From Pseudomonadota bacterium (GTDB taxonomy: Bacteria > Pseudomonadota > Gammaproteobacteria > Burkholderiales > Burkholderiaceae_E): 45,383 nucleotides of DNA. Shown in pieces: positions 24,106-33,429 of the stretch. Where the stretch lies: assembly GCA_963204785.1 (NCBI GenBank), contig CAUJHG010000031.1, positions 1-45,383 on the forward strand. Reading direction: 5' to 3'. The notes under the pieces are model-generated. The model worked only from the letters and a program-made list of their open reading frames with translations, was not told the origin of the DNA and did not search any database. The position numbers were made by a program, and so were the translations under genes. How positions within the stretch are numbered: the first letter of the stretch is position 1; each line of letters begins with the position of its first letter.

Positions 24106-25353
24106 TCAGGCCTGCGTCTCCGGGGGCTCGTAGTCACCGCAGTCCGTACGCCCGTCCGGGCGCGGGCGGGTCAGCACCGGGTGGAAGTGCACTGCCCAGG
24201 TGACGAAGGCGACGATCCACAGCGTTGCCGATGCGTGGATCAGCCCGGTCTGTCCGGGGGCGCCGAAGCCGGCTGCCGCGCGCAGCACCGCGGCCGCGAC
24301 GAGCATCAGTGCGGCGACCGGAAGCCAGGGGCGCTCGTCCAGCGGCCAGCCGGCGTGGATGCGCCCGGCGATGCTCATCGATGCGAACACCGCCAGGCTC
24401 ATCGCGCCGATGGTCAGCAGGTGCAGCCCGCCGGAGGCCGTCCCGATTCCGGCCAGGTGCGACAGCCCGAGCGCGCAGTAGCCGGCGGCCATGAACAGGT
24501 GGACTGCGTAGAGCATCGCCACCCAGCGCCCGAGCAGCACCCTGCCGCGGTGCCAGTCGTTCAGGATGTTCAGGATCCCTGCCGCTGCCGACAGCGCGAG
24601 CCAGCCCGCGATCGGCGAGCCCGGCGACAGCCACTGCACGACCGAGTAGGCGCAGATCGCCGAGATCGCCAGGTTGCGTCGCGGCGGCGGCGCGCGGTAG
24701 GGGTCGCCGGGATCGTGGCCGGCCGCCCTGAGCAGGTCGAGCCCCTCGTTGACGATGCGCGTGGAGATCCGGCCCAGCGCCAGCAGCACCAGCACCATGA
24801 TCAGGTCGACGCTGGCGTGCAGCCAGCGCATCGGATACACGCCACGCAGCCCGTCGAAGTGAAAGCCGGCGAGCGCCACGACCAGTGCGCCGAGCAGCGC
24901 GACGAAGCCCCGGTGGCGATGCGTCGGGTCGCGCAGCAGCGGGGGGGCGGCAATCGCAGCGAGCAGCAGCACCGCGGCGAGCTCGAGCAGCGCGGCGGGG
25001 AGCAGGCCGATGAGCCCGGAGGTCGCGAAGGCGATCCGCGCAGCGATCCACAGGGCCAGCAGCGTCAGCGTGGTGCGCGCACTGCAGGAGGCGGCTCCTG
25101 TGAACTCGGGGACCGCGGTGAGCAGGAAACCGGTGATCGCCGCCAGACCGAAACCGAACACGAGTTCGTGGACATGCCAGACGACCGGTCCGCCGGGCAC
25201 CGAGGGCAGGGGAAGGCCTGCGGCCAGGAAGCCTGCCCACAGCGCGAGGTCGATCACTGCGGTCCAGGCCGCCAGCAGGAAGAAGGGCCTGAAGGCGCAG
25301 CTCAGCAGGGCATGGGCCGCGAAGCGATCGGCAGGAGTGGACTGCGGGAGCAT
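24106..25353 (-). CDS. nnrS: NnrS-family haem/copper membrane protein
   Basis: This 415-residue polytopic protein of about twelve helices matches NnrS: FRPFFLLAAW near the N-terminus, the conserved WHVHELVFGFG, AITGFLLTAVPEFTG, GGLHLLTIGAMS, and a C-terminal WAVHFHPVL. Its many His residues in helices fit the reported binding of haem and copper in the Rhodobacter protein. NnrS is induced by NNR/DNR-type regulators and relieves nitric-oxide stress, with an unclear mechanism. Here it is 34 bases after the ABC ATPase gene and is probably the last gene of the TonB-ABC operon, whose promoter region carries an FNR/DNR box. Confidence 0.92.
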   Translation of the reverse strand: MLPQSTPADRFAAHALLSCAFRPFFLLAAWTAVIDLALWAGFLAAGLPLPSVPGGPVVWHVHELVFGFGLAAITGFLLTAVPEFTGAASCSARTTLTLLALWIAARIAFATSGLIGLLPAALLELAAVLLLAAIAAPPLLRDPTHRHRGFVALLGALVVALAGFHFDGLRGVYPMRWLHASVDLIMVLVLLALGRISTRIVNEGLDLLRAAGHDPGDPYRAPPPRRNLAISAICAYSVVQWLSPGSPIAGWLALSAAAGILNILNDWHRGRVLLGRWVAMLYAVHLFMAAGYCALGLSHLAGIGTASGGLHLLTIGAMSLAVFASMSIAGRIHAGWPLDERPWLPVAALMLVAAAVLRAAAGFGAPGQTGLIHASATLWIVAFVTWAVHFHPVLTRPRPDGRTDCGDYEPPETQA

Positions 25354-25387
25354 GGCGTTCGGCGGGCGGTGTGTCTGGTGTCGCCCC

Positions 25388-26131
25388 TCAGGGCGCCAGA
25401 TCGAAGGCGGTGCGCACCGCGGCCTGCTGCAGCAGTTCGGCAGTTGTCGCGTGCACCCAGCGGTCGTCGCGCTGCGTGACCTCGGTGTCGAGGACCTGGC
25501 GGTGCACGATGCGTCCCGGGTCGGCCTGCATCACCAGCACCAGGTGCGACAGCCGCACGGCCTCCATCAGGTCGTGGGTGATCATCAGCACCGCGGTGCC
25601 GTGCTGTGCCTGGCGCTGCGCGAGCAGCGCGTAGAGCTCGGTGCGCAGGCCGATGTCCAGCGCGGCGAAGGGCTCGTCGAGCAGCAGCAGCCCGGGCTCG
25701 ATCACCAGCGCGCGCGCCAGTGCGACCCGGCTCTGCATCCCTCCGGAGAGTTCGTAGGGGAACTTGTCGAGGTCGGGGCCGGACAGCCCGAGACGCGTCG
25801 CGATGCGGCTGGCCTGATCGCGTCGCTGCCGGGCCGCGACGCCGCGCGCCTTGAGACCGAGCGCGACATTGTCCAGCGCAGTCTCCCAGGGGAGGAGCCG
25901 GGGCTGCTGGAACACGCAGGCGCTCGCAGCGAAGCGATTCTCGATCGAACCCTGTTCGCAGGCCAGCAGGCCTGCGACGAGGTGCAGCAGCGTGGTCTTG
26001 CCGCAGCCGGACGGGCCCAGCAGCGCCACGGTGCGCCCGGCTTCGAGATCGAAGTCGATGCCATCGAGGACGGTGGTCGGCCCGTAGGCGTGACCGACCC
26101 CGCGCACGCTCAGCCCTGCGGCGCCCGCCAT
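25388..26131 (-). CDS. ABC transporter ATPase (NitT/TauT-like)
   Basis: This 247-residue nucleotide-binding protein has Walker A GPSGCGKT at 39-46, a Q-loop FQQPRLLPWETALDNV, the signature ELSGGMQSRVALARAL, Walker B LLLLDEPFAALD, and the H-loop ITHDLMEA. The Q-loop sequence is that of the SsuB/TauB/NrtD group. The ATG at 26131 lies inside the permease gene (22-base overlap), so the two are translationally coupled. It powers import of the unknown solute captured by the receptor encoded at 26898-27923. Confidence 0.93.
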   Translation of the reverse strand: MAGAAGLSVRGVGHAYGPTTVLDGIDFDLEAGRTVALLGPSGCGKTTLLHLVAGLLACEQGSIENRFAASACVFQQPRLLPWETALDNVALGLKARGVAARQRRDQASRIATRLGLSGPDLDKFPYELSGGMQSRVALARALVIEPGLLLLDEPFAALDIGLRTELYALLAQRQAQHGTAVLMITHDLMEAVRLSHLVLVMQADPGRIVHRQVLDTEVTQRDDRWVHATTAELLQQAAVRTAFDLAP

Positions 26132-26901
26132 CGCTCCAGCTCCCTGCGGATCGGTTCGAGCACCAGGTACTCGATGGCCAGCAGCAGGCCCACCACTGCG
26201 CAGATCCAGGCCAGCGTCCCGGCGGTGTCCAGTTGCGTGCGGGTTGCCGCCAGCGCCGCGCCGACGCCGTCGGCAGAGGCGAGCAGCTCGGCCATCACCA
26301 CCACCTTCCATGCGTTGCCCAGCGCCGAGATCCACGAGGGGAACAGGTAGGACAGCATGTGCGGCAGGTAGACGTCCAGCGCGCGCATCCGTGCCGGCAG
26401 CCCGAAGGCGCGCGCCATTTCGCGCAACTGCCCGTCGAGCGTGCGCGCACCCTGTAGCGCCCCGACGAACACCAGCGGGAAGCAGGCGATGAAGACCGTG
26501 AACACCGGGGTTCCGTCGCCGGTTCCGAACCAGAGCATCGCCAGCACGAGCCAGGCGATCGGGGGCGTGCCCATCAGCACCGTGACCAGCGGGCGGGCCA
26601 CGGTGGACGCGGTCGCCGACAGGCCGGCGGCGAAGCCCCCGATGCTGCCGGCGAGCACCGCGAGCCCCAGCCCCGCGAGCGCCCGGCGGGCGGTCACCGC
26701 GAGCTCGGCAAGCGCGTCCGGGGTCTGGAGCATGCCGGCAAGGGTGGCGAAGGTGGCGCGCGGATCCGGCAGGACCAGCGCCCCATAGCGCAGGCTCACT
26801 GCCTCCCAGGCGGCGAAGAGCATCAGCAGGCTGGCGATCGCGCCCCAGCCGCTCCACAGATAGGCCGGCAGCGCCGTGAGCCAGGCGCGCAGCAGCCTCA
26901 C
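26110..26901 (-). CDS. ABC transporter permease (NitT/TauT-like)
   Basis: This 263-residue inner-membrane protein has about six helices and starts at GTG 26901, overlapping the receptor stop as GTGA. The cytoplasmic EAA loop is seen in the segment around REMARAFGLPARMRALDVYL. PPIAWLVLAMLWFG is the typical SsuC/TauC-type segment, with WKVVVMAELLAS in the following helix. The long upstream frame to 27123 overlaps the receptor gene and is not supported. It pairs with the downstream ATPase. Confidence 0.92.
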   Translation of the reverse strand: MRLLRAWLTALPAYLWSGWGAIASLLMLFAAWEAVSLRYGALVLPDPRATFATLAGMLQTPDALAELAVTARRALAGLGLAVLAGSIGGFAAGLSATASTVARPLVTVLMGTPPIAWLVLAMLWFGTGDGTPVFTVFIACFPLVFVGALQGARTLDGQLREMARAFGLPARMRALDVYLPHMLSYLFPSWISALGNAWKVVVMAELLASADGVGAALAATRTQLDTAGTLAWICAVVGLLLAIEYLVLEPIRRELERWRAPQG

Positions 26902-27923
26902 GTCGCGCCTGCGTAGAAGGCGTCGGAAGGCAGCTTCCCGCCGATGAGTCCCGGGTTGCGGTCCGCCATCCGCGCGAACAGGAACTCGAGTTCTCCACGG
27001 ACTGCGGCGGCCGATGTCGGGCGCAGCGGGCAGGCCTTGACCGAGTCCGCTACCGCGTCGGCAAGCAGCAGCGTGATCTCGTCGGCGACCACCCGGCCGC
27101 AGGCGGCCGGATTCGCGTTGCACCAGGCGCAGGCCTCGGCGTGGGCCTGGCTCAGCTTCGCGGTCAGTGCCGGGTCCTGCAGCGCGGCGCCCATCACGAC
27201 GATCCCGGCCTGGGGGATGCGCGGCGGGCGTTCGAAGACCCGCCCCCAGTCCTGCTGCGGATCCGGGCCACGGTACAGCGTGGGCGCCACCACCTTGACC
27301 GGGAAGGATCCCGACAGCCGCAGCGCCATCGACACCGCCGGCTCGGCCAGCAGCGCGTGGTCGACCCTGCGCGTGAGCAGGAGCTGCATCGCGTCGATCG
27401 GCGTCGCGGCATAGCGCAGTGTGAGATCGCGCTTCGGGTCCAGCCCGGACTTCGCGGCGATCATGGTGAACAGCAGGTCTGGCATGTCGCCGCGGAAGGG
27501 CATCGCCATCTCCTTGCCGCGCAGGTCGACGATGGTCTTCAGGGCTGGGTCGCGGGTGACCACGCGCAGCATGTTCCAGGCCGAGACGTCGAGCAGCCGC
27601 AGCGCCGCGCCACGGTTGTGCAGGTTCGCGGCGACGTTGACCGGCATCGCGACCAGCTCGGCGCCGCCCTCCAGGGCCAGTGCGCGCAGGCGGTCCGGGT
27701 CGCGCCAGGAGATGAACTCGACCTTGTCGGCCAGCCCGGCGAGCGCGCCCGAGGCCACCATCCGGATCAGCGGATACGACACGTTCGACGGTGGGCCGGC
27801 CAGCCGCAGCCGGGCCGGGCGGCCGCCAGTGACGGCCGGGGCGGAGGTCGCGGCCACGCCGCCGGCTGCCGGCAGCGCGAGCGCCGCGGCGGGCAGTGCC
27901 TGCAGGAAGTTGCGTCGGTTCAT
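26898..27923 (-). CDS. NMT1/NitT/TauT-type ABC substrate-binding protein with Tat-like signal
   Basis: This 341-residue periplasmic receptor starts with MNRRNFLQALPAAALALPAA, a twin-Arg (RRNFL) export signal. The body has the NMT1/THI5-like fold signatures: VVTRDPALKTIVDLRGKEMAM, MPDLLFTMIAAKSGLDP, and LLTRRVDHALLAEPAVSMAL. The ATG lies one base after the TonB receptor stop, so they are co-translated. Tat export would fit a folded or cofactor-bearing protein. The ligand is unknown: this family binds taurine, sulfonates, nitrate or thiamine precursors, not siderophores, which makes the pairing with a TonB receptor notable. Confidence 0.88.
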   Translation of the reverse strand: MNRRNFLQALPAAALALPAAGGVAATSAPAVTGGRPARLRLAGPPSNVSYPLIRMVASGALAGLADKVEFISWRDPDRLRALALEGGAELVAMPVNVAANLHNRGAALRLLDVSAWNMLRVVTRDPALKTIVDLRGKEMAMPFRGDMPDLLFTMIAAKSGLDPKRDLTLRYAATPIDAMQLLLTRRVDHALLAEPAVSMALRLSGSFPVKVVAPTLYRGPDPQQDWGRVFERPPRIPQAGIVVMGAALQDPALTAKLSQAHAEACAWCNANPAACGRVVADEITLLLADAVADSVKACPLRPTSAAAVRGELEFLFARMADRNPGLIGGKLPSDAFYAGAT

Positions 27924-27924
27924 T

Positions 27925-29991
27925 TCAGAAGCTTCCGCGGAAGGCGACCGAGAGGCTGCGTCCGGGGGCGAGCAGTTCCTGTCCGGAGAGACCTTCCTGC
28001 AGGTGCTCGTGGTAGCTGCGGTCGAAGATGTTGGACATTCGCACCAGCACCGAGGCGTCGCGCAGCCCCCAGAGCTGGCCGAACTTCCAGCCGGCGGAAA
28101 GGTCGACCGTCGCGAAGCCCGGGGTCGCATCCTCGGTGCCGTTCGAGAAGCGCGTCGCAACCCGGTCCTGGCCGGAGACTGCGCGCCACTGCGCGCGCCA
28201 GTGGAAGCCGCGCTGCGCGGGCTGGCCCACGCCCACGCGCAGTTCGGGCGGGGCGATCCGGTACAGCGGCTCGTCGTCCCGGCGGTTGTCGCCGCGCAGC
28301 CAGGTGAAGGCGGCGTCGACCACCAACGCACCGACCGGCGCCGTTGCGCTGCCTTCGAAGCCGCGCAGCACTGCCCGGTCCAGGTTCTCCATCAGCTTGA
28401 TCGGCAGACCGGCACCGGGCGCAATGGCCCCGGTGACGCGTCCGGCGATGTAGTCGTCGATCCGGGTACGGAAGGCGGCAAGCTGCCACTCGAGCTTCGC
28501 GGTGCGTCCGCGCAGGCCGAGCTCGATCCCGGTGGCGCGCTCCGGGCGCAGCAGGGGGTTGCCGACGTAGTAGTAGCCATCGCCCCGCGCGGAGTCCTCG
28601 AAGCGTTCGCGCAGGTCGGCGGCGCGCCACGCGCGCGACAGGTTCGCGTAGGGGCGCAGCGCGGGCGCGAGCTCCCAGACCGCTCCCATCGACCAGGACA
28701 GGGTGTTGTCGCTGCGGCGCAGCCCGTCGGTGCGGGGCGGCATTCCCTGGCTGCGGGCGTCGCCCTCGGTGCGGTCGGCGCGCAGGCCGCCCAGCAGCTT
28801 GAGCCGACCGAGGTCCACCTCGTCCTGCAGGTACACGCCGGTGCTGCGCAGCACGCCGTGATCGAAGGGGTCGTTGCGCGCGTTGTTGTCGAACAGCGGC
28901 GCATTGTTGTCGATGTAGCGTTCCGGATCGCCGGTGGTGCGCCAGGTCTGCACGCCCAGCGTGAGCAGATGCTGGCCGCCGACCGGCAGCATGTAGCGGG
29001 CCTGGGCCCCGTTGGTGACGAAGGTGACGTCGTTGCGGACGTAGTCGCGGCCGAGTGCGCCCGACCAGGCGCGCACCTGTCGGAAGACCTCTTGACGCTG
29101 CACCGAAGCCTCGATCCTGCCGACGCCCAGCGCGCTGTCGATACCGATCTCGTAGAGTTCGCGCCGCTGCTCGGGCGAGCGCAGCGTGACGGTGCCCAGC
29201 GGCGGCGGGATCCCGGCCCCGCCCGGCTGCCCGCCGGTGCGTGCCGAGCCCGGGTACCAGACATCGTGGTCGGCGTGGCGCTGCAGATTGAACCAGAACG
29301 ATGCATCCTGCCCCAGGCGCTGGCGGTAGCGTGCGAGCAGGCTGTCCGAGTGGAAACCGGTGCGTGCGGTGCGGCCTCGAGGGCTGTCGTAGTCGCCGAC
29401 GTCGCGCATCGCTGCGCCGATGACGAAGGCGCTCTGCGGTCCGGAGTGCTCGAGCAGCAGCGCGCCGCTCGCCGCCCCGTCGGCGGAGGATCCGCCGACG
29501 GAGAAGCGGCCGCCGGTCTGCGGCTGATCGGAGAAGCGGGGCTGCGGCGTGATCAGGTTCACCACGCCGCCCAGCGCGCCGCTGCCGTGCAGCACCGAGG
29601 TCGGGCCCTTGACGACCTCGACGCGGTCGAGCAGCCCGGCATCGATCATCGATGCAAGCGCACCCTGGGGCTGCGCCGAATTCACCCGCACGCCGTCGAC
29701 CAGCAGCACGACGCTCTCGCGGCCCAGCCCGCGGACCACCGGGTCCTGGCCCCAGGCGCCGTCGCTGCGCACCGAAAGCCCCGGCTCGCCACGCAGCAGC
29801 TCGCCGACCGGCGCAGCAGGTCGGGCCTCCTCGGGGCTCAGAACCTCGACCGCCTGCGCGGTGTCGTCGGTGGCGGTGGCGTAGCCTTTTGCTGTGACGT
29901 TGATCGTCGGCAGGGCGATCTGCGCAAACGCGGTGGAGGCCGCTGCAGCGCCGGCCAGCAGGGCGGCAGTGACCATGAGGGGGGCTGGCAT
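27925..29991 (-). CDS. TonB-dependent outer-membrane receptor
   Basis: This 688-residue protein has a signal peptide at Met 29991 (MPAPLMVTAALLAGAAAAST and following). A plug domain comes next (VRGLGRESVVLLVDGVRVNS and VVKGPTSVLHGSGALGGVVN), then a 22-strand barrel (LSRAWRAADLRERFEDS, NPLLRPERATGIELGLRG) that ends in a terminal Phe. It imports a large or scarce ligand using the TonB system. The start at 29991 is preferred to 30042, because the extra 17 residues precede a complete signal peptide. It heads an operon with the ABC transporter and nnrS, and its promoter region carries FNR- and Fur-type sites. A metal chelate is the natural guess from the Fur-like box, but the ABC type does not confirm this. 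Confidence 0.93.
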   Translation of the reverse strand: MPAPLMVTAALLAGAAAASTAFAQIALPTINVTAKGYATATDDTAQAVEVLSPEEARPAAPVGELLRGEPGLSVRSDGAWGQDPVVRGLGRESVVLLVDGVRVNSAQPQGALASMIDAGLLDRVEVVKGPTSVLHGSGALGGVVNLITPQPRFSDQPQTGGRFSVGGSSADGAASGALLLEHSGPQSAFVIGAAMRDVGDYDSPRGRTARTGFHSDSLLARYRQRLGQDASFWFNLQRHADHDVWYPGSARTGGQPGGAGIPPPLGTVTLRSPEQRRELYEIGIDSALGVGRIEASVQRQEVFRQVRAWSGALGRDYVRNDVTFVTNGAQARYMLPVGGQHLLTLGVQTWRTTGDPERYIDNNAPLFDNNARNDPFDHGVLRSTGVYLQDEVDLGRLKLLGGLRADRTEGDARSQGMPPRTDGLRRSDNTLSWSMGAVWELAPALRPYANLSRAWRAADLRERFEDSARGDGYYYVGNPLLRPERATGIELGLRGRTAKLEWQLAAFRTRIDDYIAGRVTGAIAPGAGLPIKLMENLDRAVLRGFEGSATAPVGALVVDAAFTWLRGDNRRDDEPLYRIAPPELRVGVGQPAQRGFHWRAQWRAVSGQDRVATRFSNGTEDATPGFATVDLSAGWKFGQLWGLRDASVLVRMSNIFDRSYHEHLQEGLSGQELLAPGRSLSVAFRGSF

Positions 29992-30049
29992 TCGAAGCTC
30001 TCGGCGTGGACGCGGCGTGGCGTCCGGGACGGACGCCATCACCGACGCC

Positions 30050-30055
30050 AGAGTA
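30050..30055 (-). promoter_or_regulatory. Candidate -10 element of the TonB operon promoter
   Basis: On the minus strand, TACTCT has the key T, A and final T of a -10 hexamer. A start about seven bases downstream (near 30043) would put the centre of the FNR-type box at -41.5, the class II activator position. The 5' leader would be about 50 bases. Confidence 0.45.
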
Positions 30056-30056
30056 C

Positions 30057-30075
30057 GCGAATGCGAATCACTCCC
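30057..30075. promoter_or_regulatory. Fur-like box in the TonB/norQ divergent region
   Basis: The 19-bp stretch beginning GCGAATGCGAATCA matches the classical GATAATGATAATCATTATC consensus at about 12 of 19 positions by eye, including the GAAT-N2-GAATCA core seen in many GC-rich Fur boxes. It lies between the putative -10 and -35 positions of the TonB promoter, where Fur would repress. Confidence 0.5.
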
Positions 30076-30077
30076 AT

Positions 30078-30091
30078 TTGATCGAGATCAA
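30078..30091. promoter_or_regulatory. Perfect FNR/DNR/NNR box TTGAT-N4-ATCAA
   Basis: TTGATCGAGATCAA matches the anaerobox consensus at every defined position. It is centred at 30084.5, at about -41.5 from the predicted TonB-operon start, and about 90 bases upstream of a possible norQ start that would follow TAAGAT at 30162-30167. It could therefore activate both directions under low oxygen or nitric oxide. Confidence 0.75.
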
Positions 30092-30210
30092 ACCTGGACC
30101 GGAAGGTCGGCCTGCGGTCCGCAGACTGCCCTGGTCACCGCGAGTCCCGGGCCTGCTCGGCTAAGATCGACCGATCTCCCAGCCCGCGGCGCAGCCACGA
30201 CACGACAGCC

Positions 30211-31071
30211 ATGAGCAGCCCCACGAAACCCGGCGACGCCGCCGGACACCGGCTCCGCGCCGAACCCTGGTACCTGCCGGTCGGCGACGAGGTCGAGGTC
30301 TTCGAGGCGGCGTACGCAGCGCGCCTGCCGGTGCTCCTGAAGGGCCCCACCGGCTGCGGCAAGACGCGCTTCGTCGAGCACATGGCCTGGCGGCTGTACC
30401 GGCAGATGGACACGCCGCGCCGCGCGCTCGAAACGCCGCTGATCACCGTCGCCTGCCACGAGGACCTCACTGCAACCGACCTCGTCGGTCGCTTCCTGCT
30501 GTCGGGCGACGAGACCGTCTGGACCGACGGTCCGCTGACCCGCGCGGTGCGCGCCGGCGCGCTGTGTTATCTGGACGAGGTGGTCGAGGCGCGCAAGGAC
30601 ACCACGGTGGTGGTGCACTCGCTGACCGACCACCGGCGGCTGCTGCCGATCGAGAAGACCGGCGAACTGCTCGACGCGCACCCGGATTTCCTGCTGGTGA
30701 TCTCCTACAACCCCGGCTACCAGAGCGTGCTGAAGGACCTGAAGCCGTCGACCCGGCAGCGCTTCGTGAGCCTGGAGTTCGACTATCCGGAAGTGGAGGT
30801 CGAGGCCCGGATCATCGCGCACGAGAGCGGGGTCGACCTGGACATCGCGCAGCGCCTCGCCCTGGTCGGCGAGAAAGTGCGCAACCTGCGCGAGCACGGC
30901 TTCGAGGAGGGGGTCAGCACGCGGCTGCTGATCTACACCGGGCAGCTCGTGGCCGGCGGGATCGACCCTCGCCGCGCCTGCGACGTCGCGATCGCGCGAT
31001 CGGTCACCGACGACCGGGAAGTGCAGCGCGCGGTGACCGACATCGTCGACGTCCTGCTGCCGCGGGCGTGA
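30211..31071 (+). CDS. MoxR-type AAA+ ATPase, NorQ/CbbQ family
   Basis: This 286-residue AAA+ protein has Walker A GPTGCGKT at 45-52, Walker B ALCYLDEV near 112-120, a sensor-1 SYNPGY, and the arginine-finger segment LKPSTRQRF. It belongs to the CbbQ/NirQ/NorQ group, which remodels or activates metalloenzymes (RuBisCO, nitric-oxide reductase) together with a VWA partner. The partner gene follows with a GTGA overlap. Neither cbbLS nor norCB is in the window, so the client enzyme is unknown. The upstream control region carries an FNR/DNR box, which favours a NorQ-like role; this is inference. Confidence 0.9.
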   Translation: MSSPTKPGDAAGHRLRAEPWYLPVGDEVEVFEAAYAARLPVLLKGPTGCGKTRFVEHMAWRLYRQMDTPRRALETPLITVACHEDLTATDLVGRFLLSGDETVWTDGPLTRAVRAGALCYLDEVVEARKDTTVVVHSLTDHRRLLPIEKTGELLDAHPDFLLVISYNPGYQSVLKDLKPSTRQRFVSLEFDYPEVEVEARIIAHESGVDLDIAQRLALVGEKVRNLREHGFEEGVSTRLLIYTGQLVAGGIDPRRACDVAIARSVTDDREVQRAVTDIVDVLLPRA

Positions 31072-33392
31072 CCGCAGCGCAGACCGGAGCCGACGGATCC
31101 GCTGCACCTGCGGGTCCGGCGGCTGGCGCGGTGGCTGGCGGGAGCGGGACGCTGCGCGAGCGGGATGGCTGCGCAGGGGCGCGCCTCTCGGAGCTCCAAC
31201 GGCTGCTGTCGCTGTTCGCGCAGGGGCTGGCCGGCCGCTACCTCCACCTGAAGCCTGCCGGGCGGGCCGATCCGGACGCGCCGGTCGGTCCGAGCGCGCT
31301 TCGCGAAGCCTCGCGGATCGGCCTGGGCACCGACGCCGGCAGCCTGGTGCTGCCCGAGGAGATCGCCGACTTCCCCTGTGTGGCGCACAACGTGGGCGCC
31401 TACCGCGTGATGATCCTCCACCAGCTCGGCTACCTGGAGGGCGGCAGCTTCACCTTCTCGCTCGCGCGTGCGCTTGCGCGCATTCCGGGAATGGCTGCGC
31501 AGACGCACGGCGTCGCGGACGAGCGCAGCTCGCAGCTTGCCGGCTTCTTCGCGCTGTGGCCGTCGCAGGCACTGATGCGCGTGCTGTTCGGCGCCCTCGA
31601 GGCGCGACGCATCGACCTGGCCCTGCTGCGCCGCTATCCCGGGGCGCGCCAGGATCTCGAACGGGTTCTCGCGCACGCGCTCGCTGCGCGCCCTGCGATC
31701 GGCCCGATGTCGCCGCTGGAGGTGCTGCTCGAGGCGCTGGTGCGTCACTCGCTGGGCGCAGCGCGCGAGGCCCTGCTCGGAGCGCTCGACGATGACGAGA
31801 GTGGCGAGGACCGTAGCCCCGACGGCGCCGACGGCGCCGCAGGGGATCGGGAGGCCGCCGATCGCCGCAGGAGCGCGCTCGTGCGGCTGCTCGGCGAGCT
31901 GCTCGACGCGACCGCGCCGCTGGATCTGCCGGGGGCCGACGTGCACGACAGCGCGGCTGCCGCCGCGGCCTGCTATCGCCTGCTCGCGCGTGCCGGGCTC
32001 GCGCGCCGGCTGCCCGAAGAACTCGAGCTCGACGGGCTGCCCGGGGAGGCGGCCGGCGACGGCGCGCCCGGGCAGGGCGACGCGCCGGGTCTGCCCGAGG
32101 GCGACCTGGTCGGCGATCCGGATGCGCCGCCGCTGGACGAAGTCGGTGGCGTGGAAGCGGTCGCCTTCCGTGGCGACATCGACCTCGCAGTGCTGCAGCG
32201 TTCGCTGCAGTCTGCCGGCCTCGTCGCCTCGATCGACGGGGTCGATTTCGTGGCTGGCGAGGATGCGGGCGACGAAAGCGACGACGCCCCTGCGCTGGAG
32301 CCCCGGGCGGCGCCGACCCTCACGCCGCGGCGCGCCGCTGCCGAGGACGACGGGCTCACGCGCACCTATCTGTACGACGAGTGGGACTACCACGCGCAGG
32401 CCTACCTGAGCGGCTGGTGCCGGGTGCACGAGCAGCGCCTGCAGGGCAGCGGCAACGACTTCCTGCAGCAGCTGCGCGAGCGGCACTCGGCGCTGCTGCA
32501 CCAAGTCAGGCGGCAGTTCCGCAGCATCCGTCCGGAGTCGCGCCAGCGCGCCCGCCGCGTCAGCGACGGCGAGGAGCTCGAGCTCGACGGGATCATCGAG
32601 ACCGTGATCGACCGCCGCGCCGGCCACGCCACCGACGAGCGCCTGTACATGCGCCGCGACCGGGCGCTGCGCGACGTCGCCGCGGCCTTCCTGCTCGACA
32701 TGAGCGCGTCCACCGACATCCCGGTGCCTGATCCGCAGGAGCGCGCGGCGCAGGAGGCCGCGCTGCGCGATGCGCCTGCGCCAGCGCAGGCCGACGCCGA
32801 GGAGATCCCTTTCCTCTGGAGCGCCCCGACCGATCGCGACGCGCCGGCGCCGCGCGCCGAACCGCGCCGCGTGATCGACGTCGGTCGCGAGTCGATGGCA
32901 CTGATGTGCGAGGCGCTGCACGCCCTCGGCGACCGCTACGCGATCTACGGCTTCTCCGGCTACGGGCGCGATCACGTCGAGTTCTACGTCGCCAAGGAGT
33001 TCGACGACCGGCTCTCTGCCCGCACCTGGGCGGCAATCGGCGCCATGGAGCCGCGCAAGTCGACGCGGATGGGGCCGGCGATCAGGCACGCGCTCGCCAG
33101 GCTCGAACAGCAGCCGACCCGGATGAAGGTGCTGATGATCGTCTCCGACGGCTTCCCGCAGGACTGCGACTACGGGCCTGATCGCAACGACGACGAGTAC
33201 GGCGTGCAGGACACAGCCAGGGCGCTGCTCGAGGCGCAGCGCGCCGGGGTGGAGACCTTCCTGGTCACGATCGACCCTTCGGGACACGACTACCTGCGCC
33301 GCATGTGCGCCGACGAGCGCTACATGGTGATCGACGAGGTCGCCGACCTGCCGGAGGCGCTGACCAAGGTCTACCGGGCACTGACGGTGTGA
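31068..33392 (+). CDS. VWA-domain NorD/CbbO-family activation protein
   Basis: The protein has 774 residues from GTG 31068, overlapping the norQ-like stop. The N-terminal two-thirds is helical, with a long acidic, low-complexity region around residues 240-430. The C-terminal VWA domain carries the MIDAS motif Asp544-x-Ser546-x-Ser548 (LLDMSASTD), then [20 protein letters not shown], the MIDAS Thr region [14 protein letters not shown], and [11 protein letters not shown]. NorD/CbbO proteins bridge the AAA+ ring to its client enzyme. The intact MIDAS indicates a functional protein. It is longer than typical NorD (about 600-640 residues) and closer to CbbO in length, so either name is possible. 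Confidence 0.88.
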   Translation: MTAAQTGADGSAAPAGPAAGAVAGGSGTLRERDGCAGARLSELQRLLSLFAQGLAGRYLHLKPAGRADPDAPVGPSALREASRIGLGTDAGSLVLPEEIADFPCVAHNVGAYRVMILHQLGYLEGGSFTFSLARALARIPGMAAQTHGVADERSSQLAGFFALWPSQALMRVLFGALEARRIDLALLRRYPGARQDLERVLAHALAARPAIGPMSPLEVLLEALVRHSLGAAREALLGALDDDESGEDRSPDGADGAAGDREAADRRRSALVRLLGELLDATAPLDLPGADVHDSAAAAAACYRLLARAGLARRLPEELELDGLPGEAAGDGAPGQGDAPGLPEGDLVGDPDAPPLDEVGGVEAVAFRGDIDLAVLQRSLQSAGLVASIDGVDFVAGEDAGDESDDAPALEPRAAPTLTPRRAAAEDDGLTRTYLYDEWDYHAQAYLSGWCRVHEQRLQGSGNDFLQQLRERHSALLHQVRRQFRSIRPESRQRARRVSDGEELELDGIIETVIDRRAGHATDERLYMRRDRALRDVAAAFLLDMSASTDIPVPDPQERAAQEAALRDAPAPAQADAEEIPFLWSAPTDRDAPAPRAEPRRVIDVGRESMALMCEALHALGDRYAIYGFSGYGRDHVEFYVAKEFDDRLSARTWAAIGAMEPRKSTRMGPAIRHALARLEQQPTRMKVLMIVSDGFPQDCDYGPDRNDDEYGVQDTARALLEAQRAGVETFLVTIDPSGHDYLRRMCADERYMVIDEVADLPEALTKVYRALTV

Positions 33393-33429
33393 ACGCGGCC
33401 GCAGCCTGGCGGGCGCCGGTGCGAGTCCC

